A stretch of DNA of 64,000 bases from contig NZ_JAUSUI010000004.1 in NCBI RefSeq assembly GCF_030813495.1, forward strand, positions 124,001 through 188,000. Direction: 5' to 3'. Positions 28,600 through 37,817 of this stretch are shown here, piece by piece. Each line of letters begins with the position of its first letter. Positions within the stretch are counted from its first letter, which is position 1. The stretch comes from Ancylobacter polymorphus (GTDB lineage Bacteria; Pseudomonadota; Alphaproteobacteria; Rhizobiales; Xanthobacteraceae). A program made the position numbers and the translations under genes. The notes under the pieces were generated by a model. That model was not told the DNA's origin and did not search any database. It worked only from the letters and a program-made list of their open reading frames with translations.

Positions 28600-29040
28600 C
28601 TACCCGTCCTTGCCCGCCTCTTCGCCCTGCGGCGCCAGCGCGGCGCGCAGTTCGTCCACGGCGTCCCGGCTGGCGGCGGCACTGGCGCGCTCCACTTCGC
28701 GGTAGAGCGCGATCAGCCTTTCGCCGAAGGCGGTGAGGTCGGTGCCGTGGCCGCGGCGGCCGGGATGGGTTTCGACCACCGGCTGGCGGAAATTGCGGCC
28801 GATCTCGTCCACCAACAGCCAGGCCCGCCGATAACTCATGCCGAGCCGGCGCGCAGCGGAGAGAATCGAGCGCTCGCGGCGGATCGCTTCCAGAAGTTCG
28901 ATCATGCCGGGGCCGAGATGGCGCCCATCGCCGAAATAGACGCGGATGAACAGCCCGTCGCGCGGAGGGGGCTTGGTTCTTCCCGCGCCGTCACTGTCGG
29001 CTGTGCTGTCCGTGTCGGCGGTCGTCTTCGTTCCGGCCAT
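28600..29040 (-). CDS. ModE-like winged-helix regulator, DNA-binding domain only
   Basis: The 146-residue protein carries the LysR-like winged helix of ModE: GPGMIELLEAIRRERSILSAARRLGMSYRRAWLLVDEIGRNF, followed by HPGRRGHGTDLTAFGERLIALYREVE. ModE proteins repress molybdate uptake when molybdate-bound, but the C-terminal molbindin domains of full-length ModE (about 260 residues) are absent. The first 25 residues are polar and probably disordered. Its location beside modABC suggests it binds the dyads at 25542-25579. How it would sense molybdate without molbindin domains is unclear. Confidence 0.8.
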   Translation of the reverse strand: MAGTKTTADTDSTADSDGAGRTKPPPRDGLFIRVYFGDGRHLGPGMIELLEAIRRERSILSAARRLGMSYRRAWLLVDEIGRNFRQPVVETHPGRRGHGTDLTAFGERLIALYREVERASAAASRDAVDELRAALAPQGEEAGKDG

Positions 29041-29095
29041 GCGCGCCCCTTGCCCCGCGCAATGTTAGGGGAAGAGGCGCGCGGCTGGAACCCGC

Positions 29096-30463
29096 TCAGG
29101 CGGTGCGCAGCTTCGGGCGGCGGCGGGCGAAGACGAAGTCGAGCGCCACCATCACCACCAGCGAGGCCCCGACCAGCGGGAAGATGACCCCGACCACGGC
29201 CATGATGGCGATCAGCCCCCACATCACCCCGGCGCTGGTGGGCGCGGGCGGCACGCCGAGCGAACCGGCCGGCCGGCGCTTCCACCACATCACCCCGGCC
29301 GAGACCGCCATCAGAATGATGGCGAGGCAGATGGCGAGCAGGAACAGCTGGTTGGCCAGCCCGAATTCCTGGCCCATATGGACATTGATGCCCCATTCCA
29401 GCGCCTTGCCCGCCGGGCCGTAATCGGCATAGCTCATGTCGATCAGGGGCTTGCCGCTGTACTGGTCGAGATGGATGACGCGCTGCTTGGAGAGGTCGTC
29501 CGGGTAGATCGAGGCGCTGTAGACGCCCGTGGGCGAGGTCGGCAGGCTCAGCGTGTAGCCCGGCGACATGCCGAGCTTCTCCACGGCGGCGGCCGCCGCG
29601 TCGATGCCGAGGGGCTGGCCCGGCGTCGCCGTCGACAGCGGCACCTTGGCCTGTTCGAGCGACCAGGTCGTCGGCCCGTTCACATGCTCCAGATGCTCAT
29701 CCGACATCGGGATATTGGCCCGCACGCCGCTCGGATAGCCGTAATTGGAGCTGTTGGCCCATTCATTGACCTTGGCGCCCCACAGCACCGACCACGGCAT
29801 GCCCGACAGCGACATGAAGCCGATGGCAAGGCCGGCGAAGGCGCCGGTGACGGCATGAACGTCGCGCCAGAAGATGCGCTTGCCCGGCGTGCCGCGCACG
29901 CTCACGACACCGCCCGTCTGCTTGCGCGGCCACCAGAGATAGAAGCCGGTGGCGACCAGCAGGATCGACCAGCCGCCGACGATCTCGATGATGCCGTTGG
30001 CGATGGGGCCGAACTCGGCCAGGCTGTGCAGCCGGCGCATCAGCCACATGATGGTGCCGCGATCCGGCAATTCGCCGAGGACGCGCGAATCATAGGGGTC
30101 GACATAGACCGAGCGGCGGGCGCCCTCGGGGGTCTTGATCACCACCTCGGCCGAGGCGGTGGGGTTGACCGGCGAGATGATCTTCAGCGCCGTGCCAGGG
30201 CGTGCCTTGAGCGCCGCGTCGATCCAGGCGCTGGGCGCCTCCACCGGCGTGGCGCGGGCCTCGACGACCTTGAGCCGGTGGTGCCAGACATTGTCGATCT
30301 CCTCGCGGAAGAGATAGAGCCCGCCGGTCACCGCCAGCAGGATCATGAAGGGCAGCACCAGCAGGCCGGCATAGAAATGCCAGCGCCAGACGGCGCGGTA
30401 GAGATTGGCCGAGCGCTCCTCGGCGCCGAGTGCGCGCTCGGCAGACAGAGTCGTGGTGTTCAT
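29096..30463 (-). CDS. PepSY-associated TM helix (PiuB-like) membrane protein
   Basis: The 455-residue protein begins with a cytoplasmic stretch and a membrane helix (WHFYAGLLVLPFMILLAVTGGLYLFREEI). Periplasmic PepSY-type regions follow (PVNPTASAEVVIKTPEGARRSVYVDPY and PTGVYSASIYPDDLSKQRVIHLDQYSG). Further helices and a final WWKRRPAGSLG-type segment complete the architecture. This matches the PepSY-TM/PiuB family, which is associated with metal (iron or copper) handling and reductase modules. The start at 30463 places a short polar N-terminus before the first helix; no clear ribosome-binding site is visible. It follows the PCu(A)C and DUF2946 genes on the same strand. Confidence 0.85.
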   Translation of the reverse strand: MNTTTLSAERALGAEERSANLYRAVWRWHFYAGLLVLPFMILLAVTGGLYLFREEIDNVWHHRLKVVEARATPVEAPSAWIDAALKARPGTALKIISPVNPTASAEVVIKTPEGARRSVYVDPYDSRVLGELPDRGTIMWLMRRLHSLAEFGPIANGIIEIVGGWSILLVATGFYLWWPRKQTGGVVSVRGTPGKRIFWRDVHAVTGAFAGLAIGFMSLSGMPWSVLWGAKVNEWANSSNYGYPSGVRANIPMSDEHLEHVNGPTTWSLEQAKVPLSTATPGQPLGIDAAAAAVEKLGMSPGYTLSLPTSPTGVYSASIYPDDLSKQRVIHLDQYSGKPLIDMSYADYGPAGKALEWGINVHMGQEFGLANQLFLLAICLAIILMAVSAGVMWWKRRPAGSLGVPPAPTSAGVMWGLIAIMAVVGVIFPLVGASLVVMVALDFVFARRRPKLRTA

Positions 30464-30568
30464 CGGAGAGGTTCCGGAAAAGGGGCGCGCCACGGCACGC
30501 GCCGAGCCCTGGCCCTCACAGGGGAGGGCCGGCCTCAAGGCGCGCGGCGGGCGGTCCGCCGGTGGGGA

Positions 30569-31114
30569 TCAGTTGGCGGGGGTGCCGTGCTGGTGGCTGT
30601 GCCCGGTCTCGGAACCCTTCGGCCCGGCCATGCCCTCGATCTTGAACGAGACGTTCACCGTGCCGGCCTTGGCGAAGGTGAGCGTGCCCTTGAAGCTCTC
30701 GCCTTCCTTCAGCGGCTGCTTCAGGTCCATCAGCATGAGATGGAAGCCGCCGGGCGCCAGCTTGGCCTCGCCGCCGGCCGGGATCTCCAGCCCGTCGGGC
30801 AGCATGCGCATGGTCATGATGCCGTCCTTGACGGCCATTTCGTGGATTTCGACATGACCGGCGACCTCGGCGGTGGCGGAGAGGAGGCGGTCGGCCTCCT
30901 TGCCCTCATTCTCGATGGTGAGGTAGCCGCCGCCGACCTTGGCGCCGGCCGGGGTCATGCGCGCCCAGGGGTGCTCGATTTCGAGATTGCCGATCTTGTA
31001 CTCATGGGCGAAGGCCGGCTGCATGACGAGCAGGCCGAGCGCGGCGGCGAGGGTGGCGAAGCCGACGCGGTCCTCGGTGCGCCGAAGGGCGCGACGCAGA
31101 ACGGTGGTGATCAT
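30569..31114 (-). CDS. Periplasmic copper chaperone PCu(A)C
   Basis: The 181-residue exported protein has a signal peptide ending near AFA (residue 36). The PCu(A)C fold (DUF461) follows, with GNLEIEHPWARMTPAGAKVGGGYLTIENEG. The Cu(I) ligands appear as HVEIHEMAVKDGIMTMRML and PGGFHLMLMDL, the H(M)x10Mx21HxM arrangement. A His-rich tail (GHSHQHGTPAN) may add metal binding. Family members deliver copper to the CuA site of cytochrome oxidase. GGGAGA precedes the ATG at 31114. Flanking PepSY and DUF2946 genes support a copper role. Confidence 0.92.
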   Translation of the reverse strand: MITTVLRRALRRTEDRVGFATLAAALGLLVMQPAFAHEYKIGNLEIEHPWARMTPAGAKVGGGYLTIENEGKEADRLLSATAEVAGHVEIHEMAVKDGIMTMRMLPDGLEIPAGGEAKLAPGGFHLMLMDLKQPLKEGESFKGTLTFAKAGTVNVSFKIEGMAGPKGSETGHSHQHGTPAN

Positions 31115-31196
31115 GTGAGGTCTCCCGGGCTGCCGGCGGGCACATTCCGCGCACACGGCCGGCGCATTGATGACGATCGAAAGCGGTGTTCCGGCG

Positions 31197-31610
31197 TCAG
31201 GCGGCGGGAGGGGCTCGTGTGTGGCGGGGGGAACGCTCGGGGAGAAAGGCGAGGCGCGCGGTGCGCGGCGCTGGCGTGCGGGCCTGCGCATGGCCGACGG
31301 GCAGAGCGGGCGTCGCCGCCACGGGCGGCGGAAGGGCGCTGGCGGGCGCGCTCTGACAGCCGGTGAGGCAGCAATCGGGTGTGTGGCGCCCGGATTCGCC
31401 CGGCGCGTCGGGTGCGCCATGGCTGCTCAGGCAGAGCGTCTGGCCGAAGGCGTCGACGGTGAGCAAGCCGGCCGCATGGGCGCCGCTGGCCATGCCGCCG
31501 AGAAGCGCCTGCAACACCACCACATAGGCGACAGCCAGCACCAGCGCCAGCCGGCGCAGGGGCGCGTCGGCGGGGCGGATGGCCTTGGCTGTGGTGTCGG
31601 CTGCGGACAC
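31197..31610 (-). CDS. DUF2946-type small membrane protein
   Basis: The product has one hydrophobic segment (LALVLAVAYVVVLQALLGGMASGAHA), a FGQTLCLSSHG motif, and a paired-cysteine HTPDCCLTGCQS motif ahead of a Pro/Ala/Arg-rich tail. This pattern fits DUF2946, proteins frequently encoded beside copper chaperones. GGGAG lies about seven bases before the GTG at 31610, giving 137 residues. ATGs at 31634 and 31667 are in frame but lack a ribosome-binding site. It is upstream of PCu(A)C, 82 bases away. Confidence 0.72.
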   Translation of the reverse strand: MSAADTTAKAIRPADAPLRRLALVLAVAYVVVLQALLGGMASGAHAAGLLTVDAFGQTLCLSSHGAPDAPGESGRHTPDCCLTGCQSAPASALPPPVAATPALPVGHAQARTPAPRTARLAFLPERSPRHTRAPPAA

Positions 31611-31699
31611 GGCGTGCTCCCTTACCCGCCTCATATCACAGGCGGGAAGGGGCCGGAACAGCGGCATGCCGCCGCTCCCCAGCCCACCGCGTCAGCGGA

Positions 31700-32521
31700 T
31701 CAGTCGGCGGCGGCGCCCGGGCCGGCCAACGCGCCGGGCGGGCTCTTGCCGAGGATGATCATGCCGAGCACCTCGTCCTTGGTCACGTCCGAGGTGCGGG
31801 CGGTGCCGACAAGCTTGCCGTTCTTCATCACGCTCACCCGGTCCGCGAGGTCGAACACGTCGTGAATGTCGTGGCTGATGAGGAAGATGGCGATGCCTTC
31901 GGCCTTGAGCTGCTTGATCAGTTCGGCCACCTGCGCCGTTTCCTGCGGGCCGAGCGCGGCGGTGGGCTCGTCCATGATCAGGATCTTGGCGTTGAAGTGG
32001 ATGGCGCGGGCGATCGCCACCGACTGGCGCTGGCCGCCGGAGAGGCCGCGCACCGGCTCCTTGAACTTGCGGAAGTTCGGGTTGAGCCGGCCCATCACCT
32101 CGCGCGTCGCCGCCTCCATGGCCACATCGTCGAGCGTGCCCCAGGGGGTCATCAGCTCGCGGCCGAGGAAGAGATTGGCGGCGGCGTCGACATTATCGGC
32201 GAGGGCGAGCGTCTGGTAGATGGTCTCAATGCCGTAGCGCTTGGCATCGCGCGGATTGCCGATATCGGCCTTCTCGCCATTGATGCGGATTTCGCCGGCA
32301 TCCGGGCGATAGGCGCCGGCGAGAATCTTGATCAGCGTCGACTTGCCGGCGCCGTTATGGCCGAGCAGGCCGACGACCTCGCCGGGATAGAGATCGACGG
32401 AGACCCCGTCGACGGCGCGGATGCCGCCGAAGGAGATGCAGATGTCGCGCATGTCGACGGCAGGAGTGCCGGTCATGCGGGAGGCGCCAGGATTGGCGAC
32501 GGGCGACGTGACAGCGTTCAT
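31700..32521 (-). CDS. xylG: Sugar (xylose) ABC transporter ATP-binding protein, single-domain XylG
   Basis: The 273-residue ATPase has Walker [10 protein letters not shown] (residues 54-62), the Q-loop region YQTLALADN, signature LSGGQ (160-164), Walker [11 protein letters not shown] (from 182) and the switch [16 protein letters not shown]. These are the marks of carbohydrate uptake (CUT2) ATPases. E. coli XylG is a tandem double of about 510 residues. This single-domain form resembles the FrcA-type proteins of alphaproteobacteria and should work as a homodimer. The frame stays open far upstream through xylH, but the ATG at 32521 lies just after the xylH stop. Substrate assignment rests on the neighbours. 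Confidence 0.88.
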   Translation of the reverse strand: MNAVTSPVANPGASRMTGTPAVDMRDICISFGGIRAVDGVSVDLYPGEVVGLLGHNGAGKSTLIKILAGAYRPDAGEIRINGEKADIGNPRDAKRYGIETIYQTLALADNVDAAANLFLGRELMTPWGTLDDVAMEAATREVMGRLNPNFRKFKEPVRGLSGGQRQSVAIARAIHFNAKILIMDEPTAALGPQETAQVAELIKQLKAEGIAIFLISHDIHDVFDLADRVSVMKNGKLVGTARTSDVTKDEVLGMIILGKSPPGALAGPGAAAD

Positions 32522-32532
32522 GGTCGCGCTCC

Positions 32533-33855
32533 TCACTTGATCCGCTTGCGATAGACCGTGTCGATCCACACGGCGACGACCAGCACGATGCCGACCACGA
32601 TGTTCTGATAGGGCGTGTCGACGCGCATCAGCACCATGCCCGACTGCAGGCTCTGCATGACCAGCGCGCCGACCATGGCACCGACGATGGTGCCAGAGCC
32701 GCCGGCGAGCGAGGTGCCGCCGATGACCGCGGCGGCGATGACGTACAGTTCGTCCAGCGTGCCCTGCGCATTGGTCGCCGAGTTGAGGCGGGCGGTGGAG
32801 ATGGCGGCGCCGATGGCGGCGAGCGCGCCCATCAGCGCGAACACGGCGAGCGTCACCCGCCTGGTGTTGATGCCGGCGAGTTCCGCCGCCTCCGGATTGC
32901 CGCCGATGGCGAAGACATAGCGGCCGAAGCGGGTGCGGGTGGTCACGAACGTCATGACGATGCCGACCGCCACCGCCACCAGCACGGGAATGGCATAGCC
33001 GAAGCTGATCGACAGGCCCTCCGGCGGCACGGTGAGGCCGGCAGCCTCGGCATAGCGGCGGGCGAGGGCGGGGGGCAGCGTATAGGCGTTGACCACCAGC
33101 GTCGCCGCGATCACCGCCAGGCAGCCGGAGATGACGAGCGTGAACTCGGCCCAGACGGGCTTCAGCGGGAAGTGGAAGCGCTGGCGCTGGCGGCGCGCCT
33201 GCACTGCGGCGAAGGCGATGGCGAGGCAGGCGATCACGGCGATCACCCAGCTCCACATCTCGCCGACCGAGCCATTGGCGCCGCCACCGAGCAGCTTGAA
33301 ATTGTCGTCGACCAGCGGGATCGTCTTGCCCTCGGCCACCGCCCAGGCGGCGCCGCGCCACACGAGCAGGCCGCCCAGCGTGACGATGAAGGCCGGAACG
33401 CCGAGATAGGCGATGACGAAGCCGTGCAGCGCGCCGATGGCCGCGCCGATGCCGATGCCGGCGGCGAGGGTGAGGACGATCACGGCGGGATGGTTGAAGC
33501 CGAAGGTCGGCAGCAGGTAATTGACCTGGAACACCGCCATGATCATGCCGGTGACGCCGAGGATGGAGCCCACCGACAGGTCGATGTGGCGCATCACGAT
33601 CACCAGCACCATGCCGGTGGACATGACGGCGATTGAGGAACTCTGGACCGAGAGGTTCCAGAGATTGCGGGCGGTGAGGAACGTGCCGCCGGCGAGGAAA
33701 TCGAACACCACCCAGATGACGGCAAGGGCGCCGAGCATGCCGAGGAAGCGGACATCGATTTCCAGCGCGCCGATGAAGCTGGCGGGCGCGGCGGCGGGGG
33801 CGGAGCCGGAAGCCCGCGAGGCGGGGGCCGGCGTCGTGGTGGTGGTGTCTGTCAT
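32533..33855 (-). CDS. xylH: Xylose ABC transporter permease XylH
   Basis: The 440-residue multi-spanning permease of the BPD_transp_2 (AraH/RbsC) type has a Ser/Ala/Thr/Pro-rich N-terminus. Family sequences include [45 protein letters not shown] and [22 protein letters not shown]. It is longer than RbsC (about 320) because of the N-terminal extension and an extra hydrophobic stretch near residues 200-260, as in XylH-type permeases. It lies between the binding protein and the ATPase in an xylF-xylH-xylG operon. Confidence 0.9.
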   Translation of the reverse strand: MTDTTTTTPAPASRASGSAPAAAPASFIGALEIDVRFLGMLGALAVIWVVFDFLAGGTFLTARNLWNLSVQSSSIAVMSTGMVLVIVMRHIDLSVGSILGVTGMIMAVFQVNYLLPTFGFNHPAVIVLTLAAGIGIGAAIGALHGFVIAYLGVPAFIVTLGGLLVWRGAAWAVAEGKTIPLVDDNFKLLGGGANGSVGEMWSWVIAVIACLAIAFAAVQARRQRQRFHFPLKPVWAEFTLVISGCLAVIAATLVVNAYTLPPALARRYAEAAGLTVPPEGLSISFGYAIPVLVAVAVGIVMTFVTTRTRFGRYVFAIGGNPEAAELAGINTRRVTLAVFALMGALAAIGAAISTARLNSATNAQGTLDELYVIAAAVIGGTSLAGGSGTIVGAMVGALVMQSLQSGMVLMRVDTPYQNIVVGIVLVVAVWIDTVYRKRIK

Positions 33856-33955
33856 GAGCGTTCTCTCCCCGCCGCGCGCTGGGTGCGGTGACGCCGCCGC
33901 AGCGGCAGGGTGAGCCCCCGCCGCGCGGATCGTTACCGGACCGGCGGCTGCCGGA

Positions 33956-34996
33956 TCAGTTGCAGGCCTTCACCGTGCCGGGCTTCACGCCCTGGCAGAC
34001 CGTCGCCTTCGGCACCCAGCCGGCGTCGATGATCACGTCGAGATTGTCCTTGGTGATCGGCACGGGCTTGAGGAAGGTGGAGTTCATCGCCACGCCCTTC
34101 GGGCCGCCGGTGAAGGTGGTGGTGCCCTTCACCGCCTTGGGATCGGTGCCCTTGGCGAGGTCGATGGCGATTTCGGCGGCGCGCTTGCCGAGTTCGCGCG
34201 AGTCCTTCCACACTGACACGGTCTGGGTGCCGAGCGCGATGCGGTTCAGCGCGGCGAAATCGGCGTCCTGGCCGGACACCGGCACCGAGCCGGCGAGGCC
34301 CTGGGCCGCGAGCGCGGCGATGGCGCCGCCGGCGGTGCCGTCATTGGAGGCGACGACGGCGTCGACCTTGTTGTTGTTGGCGGTCAGCATCTGCTCGGTG
34401 TTGCGCTGGGCATTGGCGGGCAGCCAGCTGTCCGTGTACGCCTCGCCGACATTCTTGATGTCGCCCTTGTCGATGGAGGGCTTCAACACTTCCATCTGGC
34501 CGGAGAACAGGAAGTCGGCGTTGGGATCGGAGGCCGAACCCTTGATGAAGATGTAATTGCCCTTCGGCTTCACCTTCATCACCTCGGCGGCCTGCAGGCG
34601 GCCGACTTCCTTGTTGTCGAAGGTGATGTAGTAGGCATAGGGATTCTCGATCAGCCGGTCATAGCCGACCACCGGGATGCCCTCGTTCTGCGCCTTGGTG
34701 ATGGCGGGGGCAATGGCGTCGGAATCCTGCGCCAGAATGATGAGGGCGGTGGCGCCCTGGGCGATCAGCGCCTCGACATCCGAAAGCTGCTTGGCGGCGG
34801 AGGACTGCGCATCGGCCGAGATGTACTTGGCGCCGGCGGCGTCGAGCGCCTTCTTGATCGCGGTCTCGTCGGTCTTCCAGCGCTCTTCCTGGAAGTTCGA
34901 CCAGCTCACGCCGACCACCGGCTGCTGGGCATGGGCGGCGCCCATCGCCAGAACCGTGGTGAGGGCCACGGCGGAAATCGTCAGTTTCAGATTCAT
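33956..34996 (-). CDS. xylF: D-xylose ABC transporter substrate-binding protein XylF
   Basis: The 346-residue periplasmic protein has a signal peptide (cleavage likely after AHA, residue 23). The type I sugar-binding fold follows, with [67 protein letters not shown] and [20 protein letters not shown]. These agree with XylF, including the aromatic and Asp/Asn sugar-contact regions. It is the first gene of the uptake operon, divergent from the LacI regulator and next to xylBA, which makes xylose the likely ligand. Confidence 0.93.
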   Translation of the reverse strand: MNLKLTISAVALTTVLAMGAAHAQQPVVGVSWSNFQEERWKTDETAIKKALDAAGAKYISADAQSSAAKQLSDVEALIAQGATALIILAQDSDAIAPAITKAQNEGIPVVGYDRLIENPYAYYITFDNKEVGRLQAAEVMKVKPKGNYIFIKGSASDPNADFLFSGQMEVLKPSIDKGDIKNVGEAYTDSWLPANAQRNTEQMLTANNNKVDAVVASNDGTAGGAIAALAAQGLAGSVPVSGQDADFAALNRIALGTQTVSVWKDSRELGKRAAEIAIDLAKGTDPKAVKGTTTFTGGPKGVAMNSTFLKPVPITKDNLDVIIDAGWVPKATVCQGVKPGTVKACN

Positions 34997-35286
34997 CTAT
35001 TCCTCCCAAGGGGATGCGACAGGCGGGGTGCCGGTGGCTGGGCGTGCCGCCCCGAAGGAGCGACGCCTGCCGCGGTCGTTATCCTGACGTTCGAACCTCA
35101 GTGAGGCTCGATCGCCGTCAAGTCGTTGGCCGACGGTGACGCCGGCGGTACGGTTTCACCTCGCTTATCGAGGTGGTGATGGTCAAGGTAACAAATCGTG
35201 ATGCCGACCGCTTGTCGATCTTTGGTCTAAAGCGGCGGTCCACAGCCTGAGTTGCGTACCTCAGATTTTGAGGGCAACATGGCGTC
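34997..35286. promoter_or_regulatory. Divergent xylF / LacI-regulator promoter region with two CCTCA/TGAGG dyads
   Basis: The 290-base gap holds no gene. CCTCA-G-TGAGG occurs at 35096-35106. CCTCA and TGAGG recur five bases apart at 35259-35263 and 35269-35273, just before the regulator ATG (35287). An overlapping CTGAG/CTCAG dyad lies at 35247-35264. The shared half-sites flanking both transcription directions are candidate operators for the adjacent LacI-family protein. The spacing differs between copies, so confidence is limited. Confidence 0.4.
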
Positions 35287-36324
35287 ATGTCCAGAGGTGT
35301 TTCGCGCATAACCCTGCAAGATGTTGCCCGGGAGGCCGGCGTTTCGCTGGCCACCGCCGACCGCGTGCTCAATGGCCGCGCCGGCGTGCGCGGCATCACG
35401 GCGGAGCGGGTGAAGCAGGCGGTGGCCCGTCTCGGCTACCGCCCGAACCTCGCCGCCGCCCGGCTGGCGCGGGGGGAAACCTATCGTTTCTGCTTCGTGC
35501 TGCCGGCCGGTGCGAATGTGTTCATGCGCATGCTGGCCGAGCAGGTGGCGAACACGGCGAGCTGGCTGGCGGCCAACAACGCCTATATCGACACGCTGCG
35601 CGTCGACGTATTCGCGCCGGAGACGCTGGCGACGGCGCTTGAGGGGTTGATCGGCCATTATGACGGGGTGGCGGTGGTCGCGCTCGACCATCCGCGCGTG
35701 CGGGCGGCGATTGACGACCTCGCGTCTTCCGGCATCGCCGTGGTGACGCTCGTGTCGGACGTACCGTCCTCGCACCGGCTGCATTATGTCGGCATCGACA
35801 ACATCGCCGCCGGCCGCACCGCCGCCACCCTGCTCGGCCGCTTCGCCGGCGGGCGGCGCGGCTCGATCGGCCTCATCGTCGGCACGCCGGCCCTGCGCGA
35901 CCATGCCGAGCGCCAGTTCGGCTTCACCCAGGTGATGGCCGGCGAATACACGGCGCTGAAGGTGCTGCCGGTGCGCGAGAGCCTCGACGAGGACGAGCGC
36001 AACGAGGCCATCGTCTCGCAGATGCTGCGCGAGGTGCCGGACCTGATCGGCGTCTACAATGTCGGCGCCGGCAATCGCGGCATCGCCGCGGCGGTCTCCG
36101 CCGCCAACCGCGCCGGCGACCTCATCTTCATCGGCCACGACCTCACCGACGACACGCGCCGCTTCCTGCTGCGCGGGGTGATGGACGCGGTCATCAACCA
36201 GGATGCCGGGCACCAGTCGCGCTCGGCCGCCCGGGTGCTGCTGGCCCATTGCGCCGGCGAGCCGCTGCTGAACGAGCAGGAGCGCATCCGCATCGACATC
36301 TTCGTGCGGGACAACCTGCCGTGA
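35287..36324 (+). CDS. LacI-family transcriptional regulator of xylose genes
   Basis: The 345-residue protein has an N-terminal LacI helix-turn-helix (ITLQDVAREAGVSLATADRVLNGRAGVRGITAERVKQAVARLGY). A type I periplasmic-binding-like effector domain follows (VVALDHPRVRAAIDDLASSG, HYVGIDNIAAGRTAATLLGRFAGG, VYNVGAGNRGIAAAV). It lies divergent to xylFHG and 35 bases upstream of xylB, so xylose or a derivative is the probable inducer. It has no AraC-type domain, so it is not the E. coli XylR type. Confidence 0.88.
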   Translation: MSRGVSRITLQDVAREAGVSLATADRVLNGRAGVRGITAERVKQAVARLGYRPNLAAARLARGETYRFCFVLPAGANVFMRMLAEQVANTASWLAANNAYIDTLRVDVFAPETLATALEGLIGHYDGVAVVALDHPRVRAAIDDLASSGIAVVTLVSDVPSSHRLHYVGIDNIAAGRTAATLLGRFAGGRRGSIGLIVGTPALRDHAERQFGFTQVMAGEYTALKVLPVRESLDEDERNEAIVSQMLREVPDLIGVYNVGAGNRGIAAAVSAANRAGDLIFIGHDLTDDTRRFLLRGVMDAVINQDAGHQSRSAARVLLAHCAGEPLLNEQERIRIDIFVRDNLP

Positions 36325-36359
36325 CCTTCCTTCTCCGTTGTGCCGAAAGGGTGTGAGGC

Positions 36360-37817
36360 ATGTATCTCGGCCTCGATATTGGAACCTCCGCCATCAAGGC
36401 GGTGCTCGTCGATGACGGGCAGAACGTCCTCGCGACGGCGGAGACGCCGCTGGCGATCTCCCGTCCGCAGCCGGGCTTCAGCGAACAGAACCCGGAGGAC
36501 TGGTGGCAGGCAACGCTCGCCAGCATCGACAAGCTGAAGGCGGAACAGCCTGCAGCGCTCGCCGCAGTGCGCGGCATCGGCCTTTCCGGCCAGATGCACG
36601 GCGCGGTGCTGCTGGATGCCTTCGGCAAGGTGCTGCGTCCGGCCATTCTGTGGAATGACGGGCGCTCCTCCGCCGAATGCCGCGAACTTGAAGATCGCTT
36701 CCCGGCGCTGCACAGGATAGCCGGCAATCTCGCCTTCCCCGGTTTCACCGCGCCCAAGCTGTTGTGGGTGCGCAAACATGAGCCGGACCTGTTCGCCCGC
36801 ACGGCCAAGGTGTTGCTGCCCAAGGCCTATGTCGGCTACCGCCTCACCGGCGAGATGGTGGAGGAGATGTCGGACGCCTCGGGCACGCTCTGGCTCGATG
36901 TCGGCCGGCGCGACTGGTCGGACGAGGCGCTTGCCGCCACCTACCTCTCGCGCGAGCACATGCCGCGCCTTGTCGAGGGCAGCGCGGCGGCCGGGCGGAT
37001 CAAGCCGGAACTGGCGGCGCGCTGGGGCATGGAGACGCCGCCGGTGCTCGCCGGCGGGGCGGGCGACAATGCCGCCGGCGCCATCGGGCTCGGGGCGATC
37101 GGCGCCAATGACGCCTTCGTCTCGCTCGGCACCTCGGGCGTCCTCTGGGCGACGACGGACCGTTACGCGCCGAACCCGCAATCGAGCGTGCACGCCTTCT
37201 GCCACGCCATTCCCGCCACCTGGCACCAGATGGGGGTGATCCTGTCGGCCGCCTCGGCGCTGGGCTGGTGGGCGAATGTGGCGAAGGAAGCGCCGGGCGA
37301 CCTGCTGGCGCCGCTGGGCGACGCGCCCAAGGCGCCCTCGCGCGCCACTTTCCTGCCCTATCTCTCCGGCGAGCGGACGCCGCACAACGACACGGCGATC
37401 CGCGCCGCCTTCATCGGCATGGACCACGACACCGGCCGGGACGAACTGACCCAGGCGGTGCTGGAAGGTGTGTCCTTCGCCTTCAAGGACTGCCTCGATG
37501 CGCTGACCGCCGCCGGCACGCGCCTCACCCAGGCCGATGTCATTGGCGGCGGCTCGCGCTCGCGCTTCTGGATCGCGGTGCTGGCCAGCGTGCTCGGCAT
37601 TCCGCTCAACCGCGTCGAGGATGGCGAGCGGGGCGGGGCCTTCGGCGCCGCGCGGCTCGCCCGCATGGCGGCGACCGGCGAGAGCCCGGCCGAGATCTGC
37701 CTGCCGCCGCGCCGCATCGAGACCATCGAACCCGATCCCGTTCTTCAACAGGCCTATGCGGAACGCCACGCGCTCTACAAGGCGCTGTACCCCGCGCTCA
37801 AGGGAGTGACCTCATGA
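36360..37817 (+). CDS. xylB: Xylulokinase XylB
   Basis: The 485-residue FGGY kinase phosphorylates D-xylulose to xylulose-5-phosphate. [19 protein letters not shown] is the first phosphate loop, [15 protein letters not shown] the substrate region, and [14 protein letters not shown] contains the catalytic aspartate. [15 protein letters not shown] and [13 protein letters not shown] complete the kinase fold. The length equals the E. coli enzyme. The ATG at 36360 has a weak ribosome-binding site. The stop overlaps xylA as ATGA, showing coupling. Confidence 0.95.
   Translation: MYLGLDIGTSAIKAVLVDDGQNVLATAETPLAISRPQPGFSEQNPEDWWQATLASIDKLKAEQPAALAAVRGIGLSGQMHGAVLLDAFGKVLRPAILWNDGRSSAECRELEDRFPALHRIAGNLAFPGFTAPKLLWVRKHEPDLFARTAKVLLPKAYVGYRLTGEMVEEMSDASGTLWLDVGRRDWSDEALAATYLSREHMPRLVEGSAAAGRIKPELAARWGMETPPVLAGGAGDNAAGAIGLGAIGANDAFVSLGTSGVLWATTDRYAPNPQSSVHAFCHAIPATWHQMGVILSAASALGWWANVAKEAPGDLLAPLGDAPKAPSRATFLPYLSGERTPHNDTAIRAAFIGMDHDTGRDELTQAVLEGVSFAFKDCLDALTAAGTRLTQADVIGGGSRSRFWIAVLASVLGIPLNRVEDGERGGAFGAARLARMAATGESPAEICLPPRRIETIEPDPVLQQAYAERHALYKALYPALKGVTS

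Noticed and set aside
29378..31366. 662-residue plus-strand frame opposite the PepSY and PCu(A)C genes
   Set aside because: The minus strand carries recognised domains, signal peptides and ribosome-binding sites. The plus frame is compositionally a shadow.
35160..35215. Sequence similarity between GTAACAAATCGTGAT in the xylose gap and the HxlR dyad region GTTACAAATCGTAAC
   Set aside because: The shared core is short and lacks symmetry in the xylose copy. The two loci have unrelated regulators, so chance is the simplest explanation.
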